NCBI GenBank assembly: GCA_903849835.1
Contig: CAINKA010000085.1
Location: forward strand, 1 to 8,858
Length of the DNA stretch: 8,858 bases
Origin: an uncultured Alphaproteobacteria bacterium
Lineage (GTDB): Bacteria; Pseudomonadota; Alphaproteobacteria; Rickettsiales; UBA1997
Reading direction: 5' to 3'
Shown: positions 1 to 8,858 of the stretch, piece after piece
How positions within the stretch are numbered: the first letter of the stretch is position 1
Layout of the letters: each line of letters starts with the position of its first letter
The notes under the pieces: model-generated
The model's input: only the letters and a program-made list of their open reading frames with translations
Told to the model about the DNA's origin: nothing
Databases searched by the model: none
Made by a program: the position numbers and the translations under genes

Positions 1-64
1 CTTCGACAGGCTCAGCATGACATTGAGGCTCAGCATGGCCGCGAGCTTTGTCAGTATGACATTG
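1..64. repeat. Partial family A palindromic repeat, right arm plus duplicated ends
   Basis: Positions 1-21 match the right arm of the palindromic repeats found at 835-865, 3282-3311 and 3738-3767 (cttcgacaggctcagcatga type). The left arm, if present, lies outside the window. The end of the arm is reiterated: aggctcagcatg occurs exactly at 8-19 and 26-37, and tcagcatgacattg at 12-25 returns with one change at 51-64. The block therefore looks like a degenerate end-duplicated copy. It overlaps the start of the first gene. Confidence 0.75.
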
Positions 65-763
65 TGGGTTTTTTTATTATTTTTCATTTTTCCCTCCAAC
101 TCATTTTCGCAATCAATCCGTTTCACATCTTTCGATGACCGATCAGCCTGCGAATCATCGAAAGGAGTCTGGAGACAATTTGGAAATGGTTGCGTTGATG
201 AATGTCGTCCGAAGCTAGACCAGTTCTACATTTGTACCGGAGCAATCACCAATGGTTGCGAGTGCGGTAAAGGTCGCTGTTGGGATGGAGAATCATGCAT
301 CTCGATAGAAAGTTACAAAAAAACTTTCGCAGTTGAACAAGTGGAAGAAGAAAAAATTTTAAACGAAGCGAAAGAAAAACGAAAAGAAGCAGCGAAAGAA
401 AATCAAGAAGAAATTATGGACAAGCTCATCAGCAAAGCCGTGATTGCTGATCCAAACACCAATCCAAATCCAGATCCAAATGCGCCGCAAAATTCTCCAA
501 GCAATAATTTGGGAGAATTTTTTAAGGATAAAATTGCAGCATCTAAACCGGCTTCTAAGAGCGACAAATATAGCGAAATCAACGTCAACAAGCCTGAAGA
601 AAAACAAGAAGAAGAATTGCCACCAGTTATGTTGCCAGGTGGTGCAGAAGTGCCATTCGACGAATCATCAATTCCACCATTTTTTCTCCAACAAGAAAAA
701 AACAAACAGAAGGCGGGACAATCAAGCGAACCAAAATTGCCAGAAATTCCATTGCCGAATTAA
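17..763 (+). CDS. Secreted Cys-rich protein of unknown function
   Basis: I do not recognise a named family. The 248-residue product has a hydrophobic stretch at about residues 15-25 ending in SNSFSQS, which looks like a signal peptide, so export to the periplasm or surface is likely. Residues 45-94 hold eight cysteines (45, 59, 63, 73, 81, 83, 88, 94) with the pattern FGNGCVDEC...CECGKGRCWDGESC, a compact disulfide-type module resembling trypsin-inhibitor-like Cys-rich domains. Then come a charged Lys/Glu helix likely to be a coiled coil (about 105-140), an Asn-Pro-Asp linker (147-157) and a Pro/Glu-rich tail. The frame is open to the window edge, so the true start may be upstream. Candidate ATGs at 17, 35 and 56 all sit in repeat-derived sequence. 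The start at 17 is preferred because it gives the signal peptide a positive charge (Arg4). A repeat stem-loop separates it from ftsK. Confidence 0.7.
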   Translation: MTLRLSMAASFVSMTLWVFLLFFIFPSNSFSQSIRFTSFDDRSACESSKGVWRQFGNGCVDECRPKLDQFYICTGAITNGCECGKGRCWDGESCISIESYKKTFAVEQVEEEKILNEAKEKRKEAAKENQEEIMDKLISKAVIADPNTNPNPDPNAPQNSPSNNLGEFFKDKIAASKPASKSDKYSEINVNKPEEKQEEELPPVMLPGGAEVPFDESSIPPFFLQQEKNKQKAGQSSEPKLPEIPLPN

Positions 764-791
764 AATTCACCACCGTTTTCCTATAAAAAAA

Positions 792-865
792 TGTCATGCT
801 GAGCTTGTCGAAGCATGATTCAAGGTAAGTGGCCTGAATCATGCTTCGACAAGCTCAGTATGACA
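792..865. repeat. Family A palindromic repeat, complete stem-loop before ftsK
   Basis: The left arm at 792-822 and right arm at 835-865 are 31-nt inverted repeats with one mismatch (the right arm has t where c is expected, in ctcagtatgaca). The 12-nt loop is aggtaagtggcc. No T-run follows on the + strand, so it is not a standard intrinsic terminator, though a stem this long could still affect transcription or mRNA ends. It ends 28 nt before the ftsK start. The loop differs from those of the other two complete copies. Confidence 0.9.
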
Positions 866-893
866 TCGAGCGAATATCCAAAAAAATTATTTA

Positions 894-3140
894 ATGCCAG
901 ATAAAACATTCCAAATCCTCTTCCGACTTTTCATCAGACTCTTTGGGCTTTGCCTCGTCGGATTTTCCATCTCATTTGCCCTAGCCCTCTTCAGCTTCAA
1001 TTCCGAAGATCCATCCTTCAACACCGTTTCAACCGATGATCACATCAACAACTGGATGGGTTCGTTCGGTTCGCACATTTCCGATCTTTCTCTCCAACTC
1101 ATCGGTCTCGCGTCATTTTTTTTATGCCTGATAATTTTCAGCATCGGGATGAAAATCAGCAGTCGTTTCGGCATAAAAAATTTACTTCCAAAAATTATTT
1201 TAACTCCTTTTTGCATTCTTTGCTTCGCGATATTTTTTTCCTTTTTGCCGCAAGCAGAATGGTGGGAATTTATTTCGCTCGGAGGCGTGAACGGAAAATT
1301 TATTCTTGCAAAAATCACATTCTGTCCGCAGCTCATCACGGCAATATTCTCGCTGTTCTTCGCGATCATCACGCTTTCAATCATCATCGAAATTTCTGCT
1401 GCGGATTGGATTTATTTTTTCCGTTACAGCTTAGTTTCAGCGCGTTTTCTTTTCGAGCGATTCGCAAAATTATTTAAAAGCGAACAAAATTTTCAACCGC
1501 GTGAAGCAGTGCCAGCTAAGCAACCAACAGTTGTCGAAGAAAATGATGATGAAGAAGAAACTCGTGAACTTCTGAAGAAAAAATTAAAAAATACCAAAAC
1601 TAAAAAGCCTGTCAGATCAGGAAAATCAACCTACCAACTTCCTCTCGCAGAGCTTCTCACCGATCGCTCCAACGAAAACAAAGACAAAAAAATTAATAAA
1701 AATCTTGTCGAAGAGCAGTCGAAAATGTTGCTCAAAGTTTTGGAAGATTTTGGAGTTTACGGAACTTCGCTTGGCGCAAAAGTTGGACCGGTCGTAACTT
1801 TGCATGAATTCGAACCATCCGCTGGCACCAAGGCTTCGCGCGTCATCGGATTGTCGGACGACATTGCTCGTTCAATGAGCGCAGTTTCAGCGCGCATCGC
1901 CGTCGTCTCCGGAAAAACTTCGATCGGAATTGAATTGCCAAATCCAAAACGCGAAATGATTTTTTTGCGCGAGCTCATCGAATGCAAAGAATATAAACTT
2001 TCGCAAAACTTTTTGCCGATAATTTTGGGCAAGGATATCAGCGGCGAAACCATGATCGCCGATCTCGCCAAAATGCCGCATTTATTGATCGCGGGAACTA
2101 CGGGTTCAGGAAAATCTGTCGGGCTCAACGTGATGATTTTATCGCTGCTCTATCGCCTTCGTCCCGACGAATGCAAGTTCATCATGATCGATCCCAAGAT
2201 GCTCGAGCTCTCAATCTACGACGGAATTCCGCATTTACTTTCGCCAGTCGTAACCGAGCCAGGCAAGGCGGTCATTGCCTTGAAGTGGGTTGTTGCTGAA
2301 ATGGAGGATCGCTATCGCTTGATGTCCAGTTTTGCAGTTCGCAACATCGCAGGCTACAACGAAAAGGCTGAAAAGGCGATGATCTCCGGTGAAAAATTAT
2401 CGCGCAAAGTGCAGACGGGATATGATCCGTCAACAGGTCAGCCAATCATCGAAGAGATCGAATTCGAGCCGAAAAAAATTCCATTCATCGTGGTGATCGT
2501 CGATGAAATGGCGGATCTGATGATGGTCGCAGGCAAGGAAATTGAAGGCTCGGTGCAACGTCTGGCGCAAATGGCGCGAGCTGCTGGAATCCACTTGATC
2601 ATGGCAACGCAACGTCCGTCGGTTGATGTGATTACGGGCGTGATTAAAGCAAATTTTCCGACGCGAATTTCTTTCCAAGTCACTTCCAGAATCGACAGCA
2701 GAACAATTCTTGGAACCCAAGGAGCAGAACAGCTTCTAGGGCAGGGAGACATGATCTACATGTCGGGAGGAAGTAAAATGACGCGCGTTCACGGGCCTTT
2801 TTGCTCCGATGTTGAAATCGAAAATATCGTAAATTTCATCAAGTCGCAAGATCTCGGAGAATTTTCTGACAGCGAAAAAATTTCGTTCGAAGCTCCACCG
2901 CCAACTTCTTCCAGCAGCGGTGAAGATGATTTTGAAGGCGGAGGAAATAGCGACGAAGACCTCTACAAAAAAGCAGTGATGATCGTCCGCCGCGACAAAA
3001 AACCTTCCATCAGCTACGTCCAACGCCAACTCCGAATAGGCTACAACCGCGCCGCCACATTGATTGAAAAAATGGAAGAAGAAGGAGTGGTGACAGCTCC
3101 GAATATTTCGGGGAAGAGGGAGGTGGTGGAGGAGGGTTAA
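894..3140 (+). CDS. ftsK: DNA translocase FtsK
   Basis: FtsK is a septum-bound, ATP-driven DNA pump that moves chromosome termini to the right daughter cell and promotes XerCD recombination at dif. The product is 748 residues, normal for alphaproteobacteria. The N-terminus has four membrane segments (about 12-34, 64-86, 98-118, 145-167), followed by a short charged linker (about 195-270) and the motor. Walker A is GTTGSGKS at 401-408 and Walker B is IVVIVDEMAD with Asp537-Glu538. The segment ATQRPSVDVITGVIKANFP and the later GTQGAEQLLGQGDM block are FtsK/SpoIIIE signatures. The last 60 or so residues (from about 686, SDEDLYKKAVMIV) form the gamma winged-helix that reads polar DNA motifs. The start at 894 gives the family-typical N-terminus; no Shine-Dalgarno is evident, and a palindromic repeat ends 28 nt upstream. 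The final residues VVEEG come from a purine-rich, partly duplicated stretch at the stop codon. All motifs are intact. Confidence 0.98.
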   Translation: MPDKTFQILFRLFIRLFGLCLVGFSISFALALFSFNSEDPSFNTVSTDDHINNWMGSFGSHISDLSLQLIGLASFFLCLIIFSIGMKISSRFGIKNLLPKIILTPFCILCFAIFFSFLPQAEWWEFISLGGVNGKFILAKITFCPQLITAIFSLFFAIITLSIIIEISAADWIYFFRYSLVSARFLFERFAKLFKSEQNFQPREAVPAKQPTVVEENDDEEETRELLKKKLKNTKTKKPVRSGKSTYQLPLAELLTDRSNENKDKKINKNLVEEQSKMLLKVLEDFGVYGTSLGAKVGPVVTLHEFEPSAGTKASRVIGLSDDIARSMSAVSARIAVVSGKTSIGIELPNPKREMIFLRELIECKEYKLSQNFLPIILGKDISGETMIADLAKMPHLLIAGTTGSGKSVGLNVMILSLLYRLRPDECKFIMIDPKMLELSIYDGIPHLLSPVVTEPGKAVIALKWVVAEMEDRYRLMSSFAVRNIAGYNEKAEKAMISGEKLSRKVQTGYDPSTGQPIIEEIEFEPKKIPFIVVIVDEMADLMMVAGKEIEGSVQRLAQMARAAGIHLIMATQRPSVDVITGVIKANFPTRISFQVTSRIDSRTILGTQGAEQLLGQGDMIYMSGGSKMTRVHGPFCSDVEIENIVNFIKSQDLGEFSDSEKISFEAPPPTSSSSGEDDFEGGGNSDEDLYKKAVMIVRRDKKPSISYVQRQLRIGYNRAATLIEKMEEEGVVTAPNISGKREVVEEG

Positions 3141-3157
3141 TGTGGAGGAGGGGTTAG
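3126..3157 (+). repeat. Purine-rich near-tandem duplication across the ftsK stop
   Basis: Two near-identical units, gtggaggagggttaat (3126-3141) and gtggaggaggggttag (3142-3157), lie back to back. The ftsK stop codon falls in the first. The sequence aatgtggagg (3139-3148) is complementary to cctccacatt in each of the three 18-nt units just downstream, so this strand could fold against any of them. Confidence 0.7.
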
Positions 3158-3172
3158 CGTATTGTCTGCCGG

Positions 3173-3226
3173 CACCCTCCACATTGTCACCACCCTCCAC
3201 ATTGTCACCACCCTCCACATTGTCAT
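3173..3226. repeat. Three 18-nt tandem repeats abutting a palindromic repeat
   Basis: The unit caccctccacattgtcac occurs at 3173-3190 and 3191-3208 exactly, and at 3209-3226 with one changed final base, where the last unit merges into the left arm of the palindromic repeat (cattgtcatgctgag). The shared cattgtca suggests the array grew by reiteration of the element's outer end plus flanking sequence. At three units it is too short, and lacks the spacer structure, to be a CRISPR array. Confidence 0.85.
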
Positions 3227-3314
3227 GCTGAGCCTCCTGAGCCTGTCGAAGGGCGAAGCATGATTCTGACCACTATGCCCCGAACCATGCTTCGACAGGC
3301 TCAGCATGACAATG
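3218..3314. repeat. Family A palindromic repeat, complete, with enlarged left arm
   Basis: The right arm (3282-3314, gaaccatgcttcgacaggct onward to aatg) pairs with the left arm (3218-3265). The left arm carries extra bases: gagcct is doubled (gagcctcctgagcct) and gaagggcgaag replaces gaag, so the stem contains bulges. The 15-nt loop at 3266-3280 is tgaccactatgcccc, almost the same as in the copy before tolQ. It lies between ftsK and the GIY-YIG gene. The core right arm (to catgaca) ends at 3311, 22 nt before the ATG at 3334. Confidence 0.88.
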
Positions 3315-3333
3315 CAAAAATTAATTCACAAAA

Positions 3334-3622
3334 ATGTTTGTCTACGTAATTCAATGTTCAGACAAAAGTTACTACGTCGGAGTTACAAACGATGTAGAAA
3401 GACGAGTCGCAGAACATAACTTTGGAAACGACATCAAGAGCTACACCTACAACAAAAGACCGGTAACAATAAAATTTTGCGAACAATTTTCTGATCCAAT
3501 ACAAGCCATAATTTGAAAAAATGTTAAAAGGATGGAGTAGAAAAAAGAAAGAAGCGTTGTTTAATAAAAACTGGGAAGAGATTAAAAAATTGGCAAAAAA
3601 TTATTCATCAAAAAAATCATAA
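3334..3622 (+). pseudogene. Frameshifted GIY-YIG nuclease-family protein
   Basis: The first 60 codons encode MFVYVIQCSDKSYYVGVTND followed by VERRVAEHN, the core of the small (about 90-100 residue) stand-alone GIY-YIG proteins related to the UPF0213/YhbQ group. The VYV...YVG motif and the Arg of the ERR-x-x-EH segment are present. The frame stops at 3514-3516 (tga) after SDPIQAII. The expected family C-terminus continues at once in another frame: from about 3515 it reads EKMLKGWSRKKKEALFNKNW and ends at a taa at 3620-3622. Family members usually read A-I-x-R-E-K at this junction, so loss of 2 nt (or gain of 1) near 3510-3516 would explain the break. With the frame restored the protein would be about 95 residues. 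It could be a real pseudogene, a sequencing or assembly error at an A/T-rich site, or less likely a product made by frameshifting. An ATG at 3521 could start only a 33-residue tail. Confidence 0.85.
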
Positions 3623-3634
3623 CCCTTTTTCTAA

Positions 3635-3692
3635 ATCGTCACACTAATCACCCATTGTCACACAATCACCCATTGTCACACTAATCACCCAT
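3635..3692. repeat. Three 18-19 nt tandem repeats abutting a palindromic repeat
   Basis: The units are atcgtcacactaatcaccc (3635-3653), attgtcacacaatcaccc (3654-3671) and attgtcacactaatcaccc (3672-3690). The next bases, attgtcatgctgag, start the left arm of the palindromic repeat. Each unit carries attgtca, the outer end of that arm, or a one-base variant of it. The architecture is the same as in the 3173-3226 array, but the filler sequence between the shared ends differs. Confidence 0.85.
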
Positions 3693-3767
3693 TGTCATGC
3701 TGAGCTTGTCGAAGCATGATTCTGGCCACTATGCCCCGAATCATGCTTCGACAAGCTCAGCATGACA
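3693..3767. repeat. Family A palindromic repeat, perfect stem-loop before tolQ
   Basis: The left arm 3693-3722 and right arm 3738-3767 are perfect 30-nt inverted repeats (tgtcatgctgagcttgtcga start). The 15-nt loop is tggccactatgcccc, differing by one base from that of the 3218-3314 copy. It ends 25 nt before the tolQ start. Perfect pairing suggests recent origin or selection to keep the arms matched. Confidence 0.92.
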
Positions 3768-3792
3768 TAACTTAATTCTTTGATTCTTTTTT

Positions 3793-4485
3793 ATGGAAAA
3801 ATCCCCCTCCCTCTCCCTAATCTCCCTAATCTCCCAAGCCGACATCATCGTCCAACTCGTGATGCTTCTTCTCGTCATCGCATCTCTCTGGTCGTGGGCG
3901 ATTATTTTTGACAAAATTATAAAATTTCGCGTGCTGAAAAAACGTAGCGACCAATTCGAAGAAATTTTCGAGGAATCAGTTTCGCTGGAAGACATCCACA
4001 GCGAAGCAAAAAACAGCGACAATCATCCTCTCGCCAGAATTTTTCTTGCCTGCATGAAGGAATGGAAAAGCAACAACATCAAACAAATTTTGGCCGACAT
4101 AGAATCCGAAAAAAAATCTTCGTTGAAGGAACGTTTAATGGGAGCAATGCAAGTCGCCACAAATCGGTCGATGCAGAAAATGGAAATGGGTTTGAACTTT
4201 CTCGCCATCGTCGGATCATCAGCGCCATTCATCGGATTATTCGGCACGGTTTGGGGAATCATGAGCAGTTTCCAAGGCATCGCAATTTCAAAAAATACTA
4301 GCCTAGCAGTTGTCGCTCCGGGAATCGCGGAAGCTTTGCTGGCAACAGCTTTCGGTCTCTTCGCTGCAATTCCTGCAGTTTTTTTCTACAACATTTTCAG
4401 CGCAAAAATTAATTATTTCACCGAGCGCGCTCAAAATTTTTCTGTGCAACTTTTAGGAATCTTGTCGAAGGAGTTAGATCGATAA
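3793..4485 (+). CDS. tolQ: Tol-Pal system proton-channel subunit TolQ
   Basis: TolQ forms, with TolR, the inner-membrane proton-driven motor that energises TolA and lets Pal pull in the outer membrane during division. The 230 residues match the family's usual length. Membrane segments lie at about 19-39, 135-158 and 170-198. The segment FLAIVGSSAPFIGLFGTVWG (136-155) and VAPGIAEALLATAFGLFAAI (174-193) are the conserved TolQ/ExbB pore helices. TolQ is preferred over ExbB or MotA because of APFIGLFGTVWGIM and VAPGIAEAL, the short N-terminus and the cytoplasmic loop of about 90 residues. The start at 3793 fits family N-termini (ISQADIIVQLVMLLLVIASL), though no Shine-Dalgarno is visible. Unusually, tolR does not follow: after a 164-nt gap comes an unrelated 1205-residue gene, so TolR must be encoded elsewhere if the system works. 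A perfect palindromic repeat lies just upstream. Confidence 0.95.
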   Translation: MEKSPSLSLISLISQADIIVQLVMLLLVIASLWSWAIIFDKIIKFRVLKKRSDQFEEIFEESVSLEDIHSEAKNSDNHPLARIFLACMKEWKSNNIKQILADIESEKKSSLKERLMGAMQVATNRSMQKMEMGLNFLAIVGSSAPFIGLFGTVWGIMSSFQGIAISKNTSLAVVAPGIAEALLATAFGLFAAIPAVFFYNIFSAKINYFTERAQNFSVQLLGILSKELDR

Positions 4486-4649
4486 AAATTTAAGCTTAAC
4501 AACATTTGAATCCCGCAATAAAAACTTGTTGCAAGTTTGCAGTAAACATTTTTCCTTATAAACCTTATAAAAACTTGTAATTTGTGTGCAAGACTAACAC
4601 TTGATTAAAGACTTGATCCAAGAGCGTTTTATTAATTTTAAAAAAACAT
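4486..4649 (+). promoter_or_regulatory. AT-rich leader of the large gene, probable promoter region
   Basis: This 164-nt gap has a 7-bp inverted repeat, aaacttg/caagttt (4522-4528 and 4532-4538, loop ttg), with no T-run after it, so it resembles an operator more than a terminator. An exact 9-nt tandem, ccttataaa twice (4554-4571), holds two TATAAA boxes that could be -10 elements, but no well-spaced -35 is obvious. The pentamer acttg recurs at 4524, 4573, 4599 and 4611. There is no family A repeat here, unlike the other intergenic gaps. The promoter assignment is inferred. Confidence 0.35.
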
Positions 4650-8267
<3,618 letters not shown>

Positions 8268-8269
8268 GT

Positions 8270-8644
8270 TTAACGTATTAGTCGCGGGACAATAATTCCA
8301 AACAAAAAAGGTAAACACCACAAAAAAACCCAACTAACCGCACCAGTTCTTGGTTCAGACAAAATATCTTCACCAAATTCTGTCACCAATTCTGCTTTAA
8401 TTTTCTCATCATTTTTTCCATCAGAAATTTTTTTCCGAATTAATTTTCTCATCTCGGAAGAAAATTCTGTGTTGGAACTTTCAATCACTTGTCCCGCACA
8501 AACTAAACAACGCACTTGCAAAAAAAGATTCATCGCCCGTTGTTCTTGAGCTTCGTCGGCAAGTCTTATTTCTGGAGAGAGAGCATGAAGAGATGTTGGG
8601 AGGAGTAGAACTAGGAGGGTGATTAGTGTTTTTGGGTTTAGCAT
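8270..8644 (-). CDS. ccmH: Cytochrome c maturation protein CcmH
   Basis: CcmH is a membrane-anchored periplasmic thiol protein of System I cytochrome c maturation; its CxxC pair handles reduction of the apocytochrome haem-binding cysteines before haem ligation by CcmF. From the ATG at 8644 the product is 124 residues, a normal length for the short CcmH form. Residues 1-21 (MLNPKTLITLLVLLLPTS...) are a signal peptide. The family motif is RCLVCAGQ with Cys46 and Cys49, followed by SSNTEFSSEMRKLIRKKI, and a C-terminal anchor lies at about 103-120. A TTG at 8689 in the same frame would add 15 residues before the signal peptide and is less likely. The N-terminal domain is not fused to the TPR-type CcmI extension found in some proteobacteria. 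It converges on the large gene with 2 nt between stops. Other ccm genes, if adjacent, lie beyond the right edge. Confidence 0.93.
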   Translation of the reverse strand: MLNPKTLITLLVLLLPTSLHALSPEIRLADEAQEQRAMNLFLQVRCLVCAGQVIESSNTEFSSEMRKLIRKKISDGKNDEKIKAELVTEFGEDILSEPRTGAVSWVFLWCLPFLFGIIVPRLIR

Positions 8645-8716
8645 TTGAAAAAGTTTTGGAAAAATTATTTTTGATGTCGTGCGTGCCAAATGTTCGTGTA
8701 AACTGAATATAAAAAC

Positions 8717-8743
8717 GGGCGGACACGCGGGTCCGCCCCTACA
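8717..8743 (-). repeat. Family B palindromic repeat, copy 1
   Basis: The 8-bp perfect stem gggcggac/gtccgccc (8717-8724, 8731-8738) encloses the loop acgcgg and is followed by ctaca. Read on the - strand the unit is tgtag plus the hairpin. This matches a type of GC-rich short palindrome seen in intergenic DNA of many bacteria. It sits 72 nt upstream of the ccmH start. Confidence 0.85.
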
Positions 8744-8768
8744 TTGAAATCAGATGACGGCAGGGATT

Positions 8769-8795
8769 TGTAGTGGCCGACCCATGTGTCGGCCA
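8769..8795 (+). repeat. Family B palindromic repeat, copy 2, opposite orientation
   Basis: The stem tggccgac/gtcggcca (8774-8781, 8788-8795) encloses the loop ccatgt and is preceded by tgtag. It has the same layout as copy 1 but points the other way, so copies 1 and 2 form a larger imperfect palindrome about a 25-nt centre (8744-8768). Paired arm changes (ggcggac against ggccgac) keep the hairpin closed. Confidence 0.85.
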
Positions 8796-8836
8796 GTCGA
8801 CCAACGAATTTGGTTTTTAGTTTTGCCTCAAATTTC

Positions 8837-8858
8837 TGGCGGACATGTGGGTCCGCCC
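8837..8858 (-). repeat. Family B palindromic repeat, copy 3, cut by the window edge
   Basis: The 7-bp stem ggcggac/gtccgcc (8838-8844, 8851-8857) encloses the loop atgtgg. It has the same orientation as copy 1, and the expected cctaca flank would lie beyond the window. The DNA between copies 2 and 3 (8796-8836) shows no gene or other structure. Confidence 0.8.

Noticed and set aside
792..865. Palindrome as an intrinsic terminator for the first gene
   Set aside because: No T-run follows the stem on the + strand, and the same element recurs at similar distances before other genes, so it is better described as a dispersed repeat.
3173..3692. Possible CRISPR-like arrays
   Set aside because: Units are 18-19 nt head-to-tail with no unique spacers, only three per array, and no cas gene is present.
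3741..4022. Minus-strand frame overlapping tolQ whose end reads CHAELVEA
   Set aside because: It lies antisense to tolQ, and its tail is simply the translated palindromic repeat. The same tail appears in a + strand frame at 444-818 that overlaps the Cys-rich gene.
8645..8689. Longer ccmH from a TTG start
   Set aside because: It would put 15 extra residues ahead of a complete signal peptide; the ATG at 8644 gives the usual family start.
8481..8726. Second minus-strand frame across ccmH
   Set aside because: It overlaps ccmH in another frame, shows no family resemblance and begins inside a family B hairpin.

Overview
The window looks like AT-rich chromosomal DNA of an alphaproteobacterium, possibly a reduced-genome or host-associated lineage such as the Rickettsiales or relatives. 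The FtsK has the alphaproteobacterial style of N-terminus and of insert between its Walker A and B motifs, and TolQ and CcmH are typical proteobacterial envelope and cytochrome genes. The lineage is inferred from family resemblance alone; no marker here fixes genus or family. None of the genes has a convincing Shine-Dalgarno sequence. Their starts follow A/T-rich leaders.

Layout on the + strand: a secreted Cys-rich small protein of unknown function (17-763); full-length ftsK, the septal DNA translocase (894-3140); a frameshifted GIY-YIG nuclease-family gene (3334-3622); tolQ, the inner-membrane motor subunit of Tol-Pal (3793-4485), without tolR behind it; and a 1205-residue unrecognised protein (4650-8267) with long charged helical regions, a block of hydrophobic segments and an Ala-Asp tract. 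On the - strand, ccmH (8270-8644), a cytochrome c maturation factor, converges on the large gene with 2 nt between stop codons. ftsK and tolQ both serve cell division and envelope constriction, but separate repeats lie before each, so they are probably not one operon.

The intergenic DNA is dominated by two families of short palindromic repeats. Family A (arms like tgtcatgctgagcttgtcg) occurs as three complete stem-loops, each ending 22-28 nt before the start codon of ftsK, the GIY-YIG gene or tolQ. A half-copy at the left edge supplies the candidate start codons of the first gene. Two of the complete copies are preceded by 18-19 nt tandem arrays that look like reiterations of the repeat's own outer end. 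Family B (ggcggac...gtccgcc hairpins) occurs three times at the right edge, upstream of ccmH.

The part least explained by known biology is the 1205-residue gene. It differs from ftsK in arginine codon choice, has no recognised domain, and sits between housekeeping genes where tolR would normally follow tolQ. No CRISPR array, tRNA, rRNA, transposase or phage gene was seen.
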